64,000 nt of DNA from positions 1,240,001 to 1,304,000 of the forward strand of contig CAWBIJ010000004.1 in NCBI GenBank assembly GCA_963788975.1, in the 5' to 3' direction. Under the pieces are notes generated by a model, which made no database searches, was not told the DNA's origin, and saw nothing but the letters and a program-made list of their open reading frames with translations. The translations under genes were made by a program, and so were the position numbers. Positions within the stretch are counted from its first letter, which is position 1. Each line of letters begins with the position of its first letter. This document shows, in pieces, positions 52,719 to 60,783 of this stretch. The DNA comes from VRUE01 sp963788975 (lineage in GTDB: Bacteria; Actinomycetota; Thermoleophilia; Solirubrobacterales; 70-9).

Positions 52719-53579
52719 GTGGACTCACTGAGATGGGAAGGAGACGTCCCGAAGCTTCGCTCCCCGATCCTCGTCTGCGCCTTCCGGGGTTGGAACGACG
52801 CTGCGGCCTCCGCCTCGACCGCGCTGGCGACGATGGCCGACTCGCTCGACGCGGAGGCGCTCGCCGAGCTCGATCCCGAGGAGTACTTCGACTTCCAGGC
52901 GACGCGGCCGACGATCATCCTCAGCGACGGACAGTCGCGGCGCATCGAGTGGCCCCGTAACGCCTTCGCCGCTGCCCACGTCCCCACAGCGGACCGCGAC
53001 CTGATCCTGCTCGACGGCACCGAGCCGAACCTGCGCTGGCGCACCTTCTCGGAGACGATCGCGACCGCGGCTGAGACCCTCGGCGTGGAGATGGTGGTGA
53101 CGATGGGGGCGCTGGTGGCGGAGGTCTCCCACACCCTGCCGGTGCCGATCACCGGTCTCGCCTCCGACGAGAAGCTGGTCGAGGAACTCGACCTGACCCG
53201 CTCCAACTACGAGGGCCCGACCGGCATCGTCGGTGTCGTCCACGACTGCTGCCGCCAGCTCGGGATGACCTCGGCCTCGCTCTGGGCGGCGGTCCCGCAC
53301 TACGTCGCCGCGGTCCCCAACCCGAAGGCGGCTCTCGCCCTGTTGCGCCGCCTCGAAGGCCTGACCGGCGTCGCCGTCGACGCCACCGACCTGGAAGAGG
53401 AAGCGACCGGCTACGAAGAGCAGATCGGCCGCGCGATCGCCGCCAACCCCGAGATCGAGGAGCTGGTCCAGCGCATCGAGAGCGAGCAGTCCGAACAGCT
53501 GGACGAGGCCGAGGACCTGCCCTCAGCCGACACCCTAGCCCGCGACTTCCAGCGCTTCCTCCGCCAGCAGGGCGACTAG
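52719..53579 (+). CDS. PAC2-family protein
   Basis: A 286-residue protein of the PAC2 (proteasome assembly chaperone 2) family. LRSPILVCAFRGWNDAAASA, DFQATRPTI and TMGALVAEVSHT followed later by GLASDEKLV are typical of actinobacterial members such as Mycobacterium Rv2125. The biochemical role in bacteria is not settled; many of these organisms also have a proteasome. GTG 52719 has TACCCT six bases upstream and no ribosome site. The stop codon lies at the edge of the inserted IS element. Confidence 0.85.
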   Translation: MDSLRWEGDVPKLRSPILVCAFRGWNDAAASASTALATMADSLDAEALAELDPEEYFDFQATRPTIILSDGQSRRIEWPRNAFAAAHVPTADRDLILLDGTEPNLRWRTFSETIATAAETLGVEMVVTMGALVAEVSHTLPVPITGLASDEKLVEELDLTRSNYEGPTGIVGVVHDCCRQLGMTSASLWAAVPHYVAAVPNPKAALALLRRLEGLTGVAVDATDLEEEATGYEEQIGRAIAANPEIEELVQRIESEQSEQLDEAEDLPSADTLARDFQRFLRQQGD

Positions 53580-53584
53580 CTAGC
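53579..53584. repeat. Left target-site duplication of the IS element
   Basis: GCTAGC directly before the left IS end and again at 54580-54585. The first base is the last base of the PAC2 stop codon. Confidence 0.6.
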
Positions 53585-54579
53585 TGTAGTTCCTAACAAC
53601 GTTGTTCATCCGGGCCTCCTTGAAGGCTGGGGGTGTCGAAGCCACCCAGCAACAAGGAGGACACCGGATGAGACTTCACGCTAACGCCCGCACCTGCCCG
53701 AATAGCCGCAGGCTCTTGGTCCGCCGGATCGAAGAGGAGGGCTGGTCGCTGATGGCTGCGGCCGAGGCCGCCGCCATCAGCGAGCGCTCAGCCCGCAAGT
53801 GGCTGGGCCGCTGGCGAGCAGAGGGCGAGGCCGGCCTTCTGGATCGCTCCTCGGCACCGAAGCGCATCCCGCACCGGACCCCGGACTCGGTGGTCGAGGC
53901 GATCGCAGCTCTGCGGCGGCTGCGGATGACAGCGGCCGAGATCGCCGAGATCCTCGGCCTGGCGCTTTCGACCGTCTCGGCCTGGCTGAAGCGGATCGGC
54001 CTCGGCAAGCGCAGCCGCCTCGATCCACCGGAGCCGCCCAACCGCTACGAGCGCTCGCGGCCGGGCGAGCTGATCCACATCGACGTCAAGAAGCTTGGTC
54101 GCTTCGGGGTGGCAGGCAAGCGAATGGTGGGCAAGCGCCACACCAGCGGCGGCTACGGCTGGGAGTGCTGCCACGTCTGCGTCGACGATGCCACCCGCCT
54201 CGCCTACGTGGAGGTGCTGCCTGACGAGCGGGGCGAGACCGCCGTCAGCTTCCTGCGGCGTGCCGTCGCCTGGCTTGCCGAGCGCGGGGTGAAGGTGGAG
54301 CGGGTGATGACCGACAACGGCTCTCCCTATCGCTCCACCGTCCATGCCCGGGCCTGCCGGGAGCTCGGCATCCGCCACCTCCGCACCCAGCCCTACCGGC
54401 CCCGCACCAATGGCAAGGCCGAGCGCTTCATCCAGACGATGCTGCGCGAGTGGGCCTACGGACGCCTCTACGGCAGCTCGAGCGCTACAACTACCGCAGA
54501 AAGCACGGCTCCCTCGGCCATCGCCCGCCGGCAACTCGACTTGATGAGCTGCTCGGGAACAACCTGGCTAGGAACTACA
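53585..54579. mobile_element. IS481-family-like insertion sequence (995 bp), decayed
   Basis: The ends are inverted repeats: 23 bases with 20 matches, beginning TGTAGTTCCTA on both sides and containing TTGTTC. The element is flanked by the 6-base GCTAGC. It carries one transposase gene, broken near its end. Insertion placed it exactly between the stop codons of two convergent genes. Confidence 0.85.
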
Positions 54580-54584
54580 GCTAG
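53668..54584 (+). pseudogene. IS481-like DDE transposase with 3' deletion/frameshift
   Basis: Translation starts at ATG 53668 behind AAGGAGG. The N-terminal helix-turn-helix (AAAEAAAISERSARKWLGRW) is followed by a second one, then the rve integrase core with HIDVKKLGRF, VDDATRLAYVEVLPDE and VMTDNGSPYRS, and NGKAERFIQTMLREWAYGRL. After GRLYGSS the frame is lost: the true end, ERYNYRRKHGSLGHRPP to LARNYS, continues in the -1 frame to a stop at 54584. The conserved stretch normally found between is missing, so a deletion removed it and shifted the frame. The enzyme is probably inactive. Confidence 0.85.
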
Positions 54585-54585
54585 C
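54580..54585. repeat. Right target-site duplication of the IS element
   Basis: Second GCTAGC copy. It includes the stop codon of the minus-strand helicase gene (54581-54583). Confidence 0.6.
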
Positions 54586-57460
54586 TCTCCGCCGCCGGGC
54601 AGATCAGGCGGTAGTCGCACCAGCTGCAGACGGTGGGCGAGGGGGTCGGCTCGAAGTCCTGCCCGAGGACTCCCTCGCCGACCTGCAGCACCGTCCGCTC
54701 GACCCGCTCGGCGTCGTCGGGCCTGACCGGGGCCGCGACCTTCTCCCCGTCGAGCACGTAGTAGTAGCTGCCGGTCCCCGCCTCGATGTCCCAGGCCTCG
54801 CGGGCGGCGAGGCGGTAGAGGGCGAGCTGCAGGTCGCTCTCCAGGTCGGCCTCGCTCTTGCGTTCGCCGGTCTTGTAGTCGATCAGCTCGTAATCGCCGC
54901 CCGGCAGTCGGTCGACCCGGTCGACACGGCCGCGCACGTGGTGCGGCCCGACCTGGAAGTCGAACTGCTTCTCCAGCCAGACCGGCTCCCCCTCGGCGAC
55001 GCTCTCCTGCTCCCAGTAGAGGCGCATCGCCTCGCGACCGCGTTCGCGGTACTGCAGCTCGTCGTCGCTGGTGCCGAAGCCGCCTTTGCGCCAGCCCGCC
55101 TCGTATAGGTCCATCAGCCGCTCCAGGCCTTCCTTCTCGCCTTCTGCCTGCTCCGCGTGGAAACGCTCGAGCACGTTGTGGACGAGGATGCCGAAGCGCT
55201 GGTTGATCGTCGGCTCCTGGGGGATGCCGAAGACGCGGGCGAACTTGTACTTCAGCGGGCAGGTCAGGTAGAGGTCGAGGTCGGAGGCGGAGAGGCTGAG
55301 GCCGCCGTCGCGGCGCCGCGGCAGGAAGGCCTCGAGTGAGGGCTCGTGGCGGGAGGCGATCAGTCGACGCCGCCGGTCGCCCTCGCGCTCGGTGTCGAGC
55401 AGGTAGGCGTCGAGGGTCGAGGCGTCGAGCTCGGCCTGCTGCTCGGGGGTGGCGACCTGGCGCAGGAGGCCGTTGACGGCCTCGATCGCCTCCGGCATCG
55501 GCTCCTCGCCGGGCCGCTGCGCGAGCGCCGCCAGCTTCAGCAGCTCGAGGTGGCGGGCGATCGCCCGGTTGACGTCGATCGCGGTGTCGAGCCTTGGCTC
55601 CGTCAGCTCCCGGCCGGCCTTCCAGGTCGCCTCGAGGACCTCCTCGCGCAGCTTGCGATAGGTGGCGTGGAGGCCTTCGGCGGGCCCGAAGAGCTCCTCG
55701 CGATGGGGCTCCTCGGCGCCGCCCGCCGCGACCAGCGCACTCTCGTAGAAGACGGAGGGACGCGACTCGCCGTCCTCACCCCGCTCGACACGCGAGAGGA
55801 CCAGGCCGCTCCGCGCCGGGTTGCCGATCCGCTCCGCGCCGGCGTTGCTCTCCAGCCCGAGGACGAAGGCGTGCTCGAACTCCATCCCCTTGGCCGCGGC
55901 GCGGTCCAGCCCCAGCACCGATCCCGGCGCCGCCGGCTCCTCGCCGCCGGCCGGCTCGACCCCGGCGTCGGCGACCGCGCTCAGGTAGCGGGTGAAGTCG
56001 CGGGTCGAGCCGTGCGGCTCGCGACGGGCCCAGGCGGTCGCCAGCTCGGCCAGGCGCGAGAGGCCCAGTAGTCGCTCGGCCACCTCCGGCTCGGCGGCGA
56101 AGAGGCGCTGGCGGCGCAGGCCGACCCGCTCGATCAAGCGCCGCACGAAGACGTCCGCGCGCCGCTCCTCCATCACCCGCGCCGCTTCCCTGTAGAGCTT
56201 GAGGAAGGCCTGGATCCGCTCACGCGCCTCGGGTGAGATCTGCGGGCTGCCGAGCGCCGCTTCGCAGGCGGAGACCATGTCGAGCTTTCGGCGGCGGGCG
56301 ATCGTGGTCAACCGGGCGAGGTCGGTGGAGCGCAGCTCGACCGGGGGCCGGTTGAGTGCCCGCGCCGCCGCCGCCGAGTCGGCTGGGTCGGCGAGTACCC
56401 GCAGCCAGGCGACCGCGTCGCGGACCTCGGGACGCTGGAAGAGCGCCGCCGGGCCGGCGAGGTGGAAGGGGATGCCGCGCTCCTCCATCGCCGCCGCGAC
56501 CGGCCCGCCCTTGACGGCGGGGTCGTCGATCAGCACGCAGATCTGCTCCGGCGAGGCGCCGGTTGCCAGTAGATGCTCGGTCTCGCGGGCAACCGCCTGT
56601 GCCTCGGCGCGCTCGTTGGTGCAGCGCCAAAAGCGGACGGGCGGCTGGCGGAAAGGGTGCTCCAGCGCCACCGTGTCTCCCTCGGAGAAGACTCCCTCGA
56701 ACCAGGGGGCGAGGCTCGTCCCCGGCGCCTCCAGGGCATAGAGGTGATTCCGGTGCTCGGTGGCCAGGGTCGCGAGGATGGCCCGTTGAGCAGGGGTGGT
56801 GTCCTCGAGCTCGTCGACCATGACGTGAGGGAAGCGGGTCGCCACCGCCTGCCGGACCTCCGGCTGCTCCGTGAGCAGCCGGTTCAGGGTCAGGAAGACG
56901 TCGCCGCGGTCGAGGCTGCCGCTCGCGGCGACGATGCGGTCGTGGGCGGCATAGAGGTCGACCAGCTCTGGGTCGGGCGGCTCGCAGCCGGCCTTCAGGG
57001 TGTCGATCCGCTCGAGCATCCCCGCCAGCAGGCCGGCCGGGTTGCCGCGGATCTCGTGGTGGCGGAGCGGCAGGTCGTCGAGGCGGTCGAGCAGCATCGC
57101 CAGCCGCTCCGCCCGCCCGACCACGTCGAAGAAGGGATCGAGTCCGGCCGCGTCGGAGTGGCAACGCAGCAGCCGCTCGCCGATCTCCTCCCAGGTGCCG
57201 ACCCAGAGCTCGCCGCGCGGGCTCGGCAGCAGCACCTCGATCCGCTCGCGCAGGCGCTGCGCGGCGGCCCGGTTGGAGGCCAGCACCAGGATCTGCTCGG
57301 CTGGGACGCCCTCGTCGGCGAGCAGCGCCAGCCGCCGAGCCAGCGCCTCGCTCTTGCCGGTCCCGGCGGCGCCGGTGACGAGCAGGGCGCCTTCGTCGTG
57401 GCGCGCGACCTGCTCCTGGGTGGACATCAGGTCCGCTCGCGTGCTCGGTTCCCGAGACAT
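54581..57460 (-). CDS. UvrD/Rep-like helicase with PD-(D/E)XK nuclease and Fe-S cluster
   Basis: A 959-residue enzyme. The helicase half has Walker A TGAAGTGKSEALARR, the Walker B VMVDELEDTTPAQ (DELEDT where UvrD has DEFQDT) and motif V AAAKGMEFEHAFVLGLES. The C-terminal nuclease has RGRVDRVDRLPGGDYELIDY with KTGE. Four Cys are placed as in AddB/Cas4-type Fe-S nucleases: one in LTCPLKYKF and three in CSWCDYRLIC. This is the AdnA/AdnB and RecB-like build for end resection in recombination repair. No second subunit gene is adjacent. The start ATG 57460 is leaderless with a -10 shared with the divergent gene. Confidence 0.85.
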   Translation of the reverse strand: MSREPSTRADLMSTQEQVARHDEGALLVTGAAGTGKSEALARRLALLADEGVPAEQILVLASNRAAAQRLRERIEVLLPSPRGELWVGTWEEIGERLLRCHSDAAGLDPFFDVVGRAERLAMLLDRLDDLPLRHHEIRGNPAGLLAGMLERIDTLKAGCEPPDPELVDLYAAHDRIVAASGSLDRGDVFLTLNRLLTEQPEVRQAVATRFPHVMVDELEDTTPAQRAILATLATEHRNHLYALEAPGTSLAPWFEGVFSEGDTVALEHPFRQPPVRFWRCTNERAEAQAVARETEHLLATGASPEQICVLIDDPAVKGGPVAAAMEERGIPFHLAGPAALFQRPEVRDAVAWLRVLADPADSAAAARALNRPPVELRSTDLARLTTIARRRKLDMVSACEAALGSPQISPEARERIQAFLKLYREAARVMEERRADVFVRRLIERVGLRRQRLFAAEPEVAERLLGLSRLAELATAWARREPHGSTRDFTRYLSAVADAGVEPAGGEEPAAPGSVLGLDRAAAKGMEFEHAFVLGLESNAGAERIGNPARSGLVLSRVERGEDGESRPSVFYESALVAAGGAEEPHREELFGPAEGLHATYRKLREEVLEATWKAGRELTEPRLDTAIDVNRAIARHLELLKLAALAQRPGEEPMPEAIEAVNGLLRQVATPEQQAELDASTLDAYLLDTEREGDRRRRLIASRHEPSLEAFLPRRRDGGLSLSASDLDLYLTCPLKYKFARVFGIPQEPTINQRFGILVHNVLERFHAEQAEGEKEGLERLMDLYEAGWRKGGFGTSDDELQYRERGREAMRLYWEQESVAEGEPVWLEKQFDFQVGPHHVRGRVDRVDRLPGGDYELIDYKTGERKSEADLESDLQLALYRLAAREAWDIEAGTGSYYYVLDGEKVAAPVRPDDAERVERTVLQVGEGVLGQDFEPTPSPTVCSWCDYRLICPAAES

Positions 57461-57465
57461 CGCTC

Positions 57466-57472
57466 TACGCTA
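57466..57472. promoter_or_regulatory. Symmetric -10 shared by two divergent leaderless genes
   Basis: The bases TACGCTA read TACGCT on the plus strand (57466-57471, eight bases from GTG 57480) and TAGCGT on the minus strand (57467-57472, six bases from ATG 57460). Start codons are only 19 bases apart. Confidence 0.6.
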
Positions 57473-57479
57473 CCGCGCT

Positions 57480-58295
57480 GTGGACGCGCTCTCCGCTGAC
57501 TGGCTGGGCCTCTGCCGCCGCGCGGTCGCGGCGCAGCGGGCGATCTTCGAGGAGGTTCGTGGGATCGAGGCGCGCACGGTCTACGAGGGCGTTGGCGAGG
57601 GTGGCGACCGCACCCTGGAAATCGACCGGCGCTGCGAGGACGCGATCTTCGCCGAGCTTGAGACGCTCGAGCGCGATGGCGCCTCCTTCGTCGCCGTCTC
57701 CGAGGAGCGCGGCGAGGTCGAGTTCGGCTCGGGCGGCCCGGTGCGGGTCGTGATCGACCCGATCGACGGCTCGCTCAACGCCCGCCGCACGATCCCCTCG
57801 CACAGCCTCAGCGTCGCGGTGGCGTCGGGCTCGTCGATGGCGGAGGTCGAGCTGGGCTTCGTCCACGACTTCGGCGCCGGCGAGGAGTTCGTAGCGCGGC
57901 GCGGCGAGGGTGCAGTGCTGGACGGCGAGCCGATCCAAGTCGCCGCTGAAGGCGAGCGCCTGGAGGTCCTCGGCGTCGAGGCGGCGGAGCCGGAGTGGGC
58001 GCTGCCGGCCCTGGAGGCCCTCGCCGGCAGCGTCTACCGCCTGCGCGTGGTCGGCTCGATCGCGATCACCGCCGCCTACGTCGGCACGGGCCGCTTCGAC
58101 GCGATGCTCAGCCTGCGGCCTTGTCGCTCGGTCGACGCCGCCGCCGCTCAGCTGATCGTGCGCGAGGCGGGGGGCGCAGTCGCCTTCGGCGACCTCGCGC
58201 TCAGAGAGGCCTCACTCGGCCTTGACGCCCGCTACCCGATCGCCGCCGCCTGCGGCGAGCGGGCGCTGGTGACCCTTCGCGACGCGCAAGCTTGA
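57480..58295 (+). CDS. Inositol monophosphatase-family phosphatase
   Basis: A 271-residue metal-dependent sugar phosphatase. The motif VVIDPIDGSLNARRTIPSHS carries the DPIDG metal site (Ser in place of the usual Thr), an EERGEVEFGSGG loop precedes it, and CRSVDAAAAQLIVREAGGAV stands for the second motif (WD-A-A-LI-EAGG), with Val-Asp where Trp-Asp is usual. Possible substrates are inositol phosphate, histidinol phosphate or fructose bisphosphate; changes in the second motif leave this open. GTG 57480 is chosen because it follows the shared -10 and no ribosome site exists upstream. Confidence 0.85.
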   Translation: MDALSADWLGLCRRAVAAQRAIFEEVRGIEARTVYEGVGEGGDRTLEIDRRCEDAIFAELETLERDGASFVAVSEERGEVEFGSGGPVRVVIDPIDGSLNARRTIPSHSLSVAVASGSSMAEVELGFVHDFGAGEEFVARRGEGAVLDGEPIQVAAEGERLEVLGVEAAEPEWALPALEALAGSVYRLRVVGSIAITAAYVGTGRFDAMLSLRPCRSVDAAAAQLIVREAGGAVAFGDLALREASLGLDARYPIAAACGERALVTLRDAQA

Positions 58296-58321
58296 GCTCG
58301 CTGTCCGGAGCGGCCGGTTTA

Positions 58322-58359
58322 GAACACGTGTTCGCTTAAGAACGTATGTTCGCTACACT
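58322..58359 (+). promoter_or_regulatory. Two LexA (SOS) boxes and promoter
   Basis: GAACACGTGTTC (58322-58333) and GAACGTATGTTC (58340-58351) both fit the Gram-positive/actinobacterial LexA box GAACN4GTTC, centre to centre 18 bases apart. A -10 hexamer TACACT (58354-58359) follows three bases after the second. LexA bound to both would cover the -35 region, so the gene at 58405 should be induced by DNA damage. Confidence 0.75.
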
Positions 58360-58404
58360 CGCGAACTCCCAGGCAGGGACCCCGACCAAAGGACACTCAT
58401 CTCC

Positions 58405-58803
58405 ATGGCAACTGACAGTAAAACGAAGGCAAGCTCCAACGGCGCGAAGACCGCCAAAACGACCGCCAAAGGCTCGAATCAGGCTCGCGCGGTCGCTGAA
58501 ACTGTCGTCGACCTTCCGGTTGGCGTCGTCCTCGGCGCCACCGACCGGATCACCGACCTGGTCGAGCCCTTCACCGGCCGCAGCGGGGCCGACAAACAGC
58601 TGAAGGCCTACCGGACGCAGCTGCGGCGCACGCTGAAGCGCACCGAGCGACGCGGTTCCACCGCCCGTCGCAAAGCGACGACCAACCTCAAGCGCAACCG
58701 CGACGAGGTCGAGCAGCGCGTCCGCAAAACGATCGAGGCGCAGACCTCGCGCGCCCAGGACCTCGTCGACCAGGTCGGCGAGCGCCTCCCGACGCTGCGC
58801 TAG
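58405..58803 (+). CDS. Small basic helical protein under LexA control
   Basis: A 132-residue protein. The N-terminus is rich in Lys, Ala, Ser and Thr (KTKASSNGAKTAKTTAKG). A hydrophobic segment AVAETVVDLPVGVVLGATDR then leads to a long, very basic helix (TQLRRTLKRTERRGSTARRK, NLKRNRDEVEQRVRKTIEAQ). The overall charge suggests binding of DNA or acidic polymers. There is some likeness to the helical part of heparin-binding haemagglutinin-type proteins, but I cannot place it in a family. The upstream LexA boxes make a DNA-damage role likely. AAAGGA precedes the ATG by about ten bases. Confidence 0.75.
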   Translation: MATDSKTKASSNGAKTAKTTAKGSNQARAVAETVVDLPVGVVLGATDRITDLVEPFTGRSGADKQLKAYRTQLRRTLKRTERRGSTARRKATTNLKRNRDEVEQRVRKTIEAQTSRAQDLVDQVGERLPTLR

Positions 58804-58809
58804 CCGTAT

Positions 58810-60783
58810 CTATCTCCCGCGCACGGCGACTGGCTGCGAGCCCCCCGGCTCGTAGGGCCAGTCGTCCTGCGCCGGCGCGAAGGCGCGGAACTCGAAGCGC
58901 ACGCCGCGGCTGTCGTCGTCGCTGAAGCGATAGGCGTATCGAAAGCGACCGCGAGCGTCGGTCCGGACCGTGCGGAACTCCATCCAGGGCAGGCGTGGCA
59001 GTCGGAACTGGAGCTGCACGTACTTGCCGCCGGGCGGAATCTCGCCTTCGACGCGGCCGCTGAACACGACCGGCCGGCCGCCGACCTTCGCCACCGCCTT
59101 CGAGGCCTTCATCCTGACCGTGCCGGGGGCGCTGAGTCGGACGGGATCGCTCTGCGAGCGGGAGAGGGTCGCTGTCCCGGCGAAGGAGGCAGCTATCTCG
59201 CGGCAGGGCCCTGGCGGAAGACGAAGGGCGAAGGCGCCGCCCTGTCCGGTCATAACCGTCGAGATGCGCCTGTCCTCAGCGGAGCCGGGATCGAAACGCT
59301 CGATTACTCGCACGGCCATCCCCGCCAGCGGACGACCGCGACCACCGCTCAGCTGTCCCCGGAGCACTGTCCCGCGCCGAGCGAGGCGCGCCGACCGGGG
59401 CTCGCCGAGGCTGACGTGGAGCTCAGTCGCTCCCTTCAGCGGAGCCGAGAGGACCATTCGCGAGCCGTTCGGCCGCGACAGAGTCGTCGCTTCGTTCCCC
59501 GCCAGGTCGAACCCGATCGCGCGGAATTCGTACGGCCCCGGCGGGTAGGACTCCGATTCCCAGCGGGCACGCAGCTCGCCATCCTCGACGTTCGTCGCCA
59601 GCGGCTTGAACCGGTCGCCTGAGCCTGCCCGCCGCACCTCGATCCGACCGCGTTGCCGGCTCGGTCCTGACAGGGAGTCGAGAACCCTCGCCTCGATTGC
59701 CTCTGGGTCGGCGGGATCCTGGGCGCCGGAGAAGACGACGCGTGGAGGCTCGGGGTCGATCCGCACGGTCGCCGAAGCGGGAGGGGGATTCGAGGAACCG
59801 TTCGCCTCGCCTCCGTCGTCGACGTTGCCGGCGCCGTCACGCGCGTAGTGGGCGACGGTGTGGACGCCGGCGCCGATCACCCTGGCCCGCACCGAGCCGC
59901 CGGAGGCGGCGATCGGGGCGCCGCCGTCGATGCGGATCGCCGTGAAGGGCCCCGTCGCCCCCGCCGGGATCATGCCCGAGGCGGCATCGCTGGCGGTCGC
60001 CGTCAGCTCGACCGGGCGGTCGGTCCAGCCGTTTGTCACACCTCTCAGAGTCGTCAATGGGGCGGTTGTGTCGACCCGGAGCGCCGTGCGGCCGACGCTC
60101 GCCGACCCCATTCCCGCTCCCGAGACGGCGACTACGTGCGCGTAGCTGGTCCCCTCCGGCAGGTTGGAGAGCAGCAGCGTGTCGTCCTCCCGGCCACCGC
60201 GCAACGACGTCTCCGCCTCGGTGCAGCGATCCATCGCCAGGCAGGGATCGCGGTCGATCGCGATCGCGTAGCCGCGAATGCCCGAGACTGGCTCCGGGCC
60301 CGTTGGGCGGGAGAGGCGCAGGGCGTAGGGGAGGTCCGTCCTGCCGATCCAATCGGGAGTCGGCAGCGGCTCGACCCGTCCGGGGCGAGAGTCGTCGAAG
60401 TGCAGGCTGGCCGCCGCCGCCGGGCCGAGGTTCCCGGCTGCGTCCTCCAGCCGCACCTCGACCGTGTAGATGCCAGGGACCGGTGGGACGAAGACTTCCA
60501 TTGTCTCGGCCGCCCGGTCGACGCTTTTCTCTCGCATCACCTGCAGTGAGGCATCGAGAATCCGGTAGTGGACGGCGATGACCGGTGCGCCGTTCTGCGG
60601 CGGGTTGCGCCAGCTCAGGTTGAAGAGGCTGTCAGGGCGCCATGTCTCCTCGCCGCCGACGACTTCGAGCTCGCAGGGCCGCAGCCTCTGCGCTGGATCG
60701 GCAGGGCAGGGTGTTGCGATCGCCGCCGGCGCATGCACGGTGGCTGCGAGCACGACCAGCGCCACCAGCCGTCGGCCGTTCAC
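58810..60783 (-). CDS. Secreted multi-domain Ig-like protein
   Basis: A 657-residue exported protein from a GTG at 60783, which overlaps the stop of the sigma-factor gene by four bases. The signal peptide ends near PAAIA. The mature part is a row of Ig/Fn3-like beta modules (YTVEVRLEDAAGNLGPA, TLRGVTNGWTDRPVEL, VHTVAHYARDGAGNV, YEFRAIGFDLAGNEATTL) with a carboxypeptidase-regulatory-like part near residue 500. No anchor is seen. Coupling to the membrane sigma/anti-sigma fusion suggests that it acts at the surface within the same response. Confidence 0.7.
   Translation of the reverse strand: MNGRRLVALVVLAATVHAPAAIATPCPADPAQRLRPCELEVVGGEETWRPDSLFNLSWRNPPQNGAPVIAVHYRILDASLQVMREKSVDRAAETMEVFVPPVPGIYTVEVRLEDAAGNLGPAAAASLHFDDSRPGRVEPLPTPDWIGRTDLPYALRLSRPTGPEPVSGIRGYAIAIDRDPCLAMDRCTEAETSLRGGREDDTLLLSNLPEGTSYAHVVAVSGAGMGSASVGRTALRVDTTAPLTTLRGVTNGWTDRPVELTATASDAASGMIPAGATGPFTAIRIDGGAPIAASGGSVRARVIGAGVHTVAHYARDGAGNVDDGGEANGSSNPPPASATVRIDPEPPRVVFSGAQDPADPEAIEARVLDSLSGPSRQRGRIEVRRAGSGDRFKPLATNVEDGELRARWESESYPPGPYEFRAIGFDLAGNEATTLSRPNGSRMVLSAPLKGATELHVSLGEPRSARLARRGTVLRGQLSGGRGRPLAGMAVRVIERFDPGSAEDRRISTVMTGQGGAFALRLPPGPCREIAASFAGTATLSRSQSDPVRLSAPGTVRMKASKAVAKVGGRPVVFSGRVEGEIPPGGKYVQLQFRLPRLPWMEFRTVRTDARGRFRYAYRFSDDDSRGVRFEFRAFAPAQDDWPYEPGGSQPVAVRGR

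Noticed and set aside
53602..54726. Treating the transposase as a complete 374-residue gene
   Set aside because: The frame runs out of the IS element into the neighbouring helicase gene; the genuine C-terminus lies in the -1 frame.
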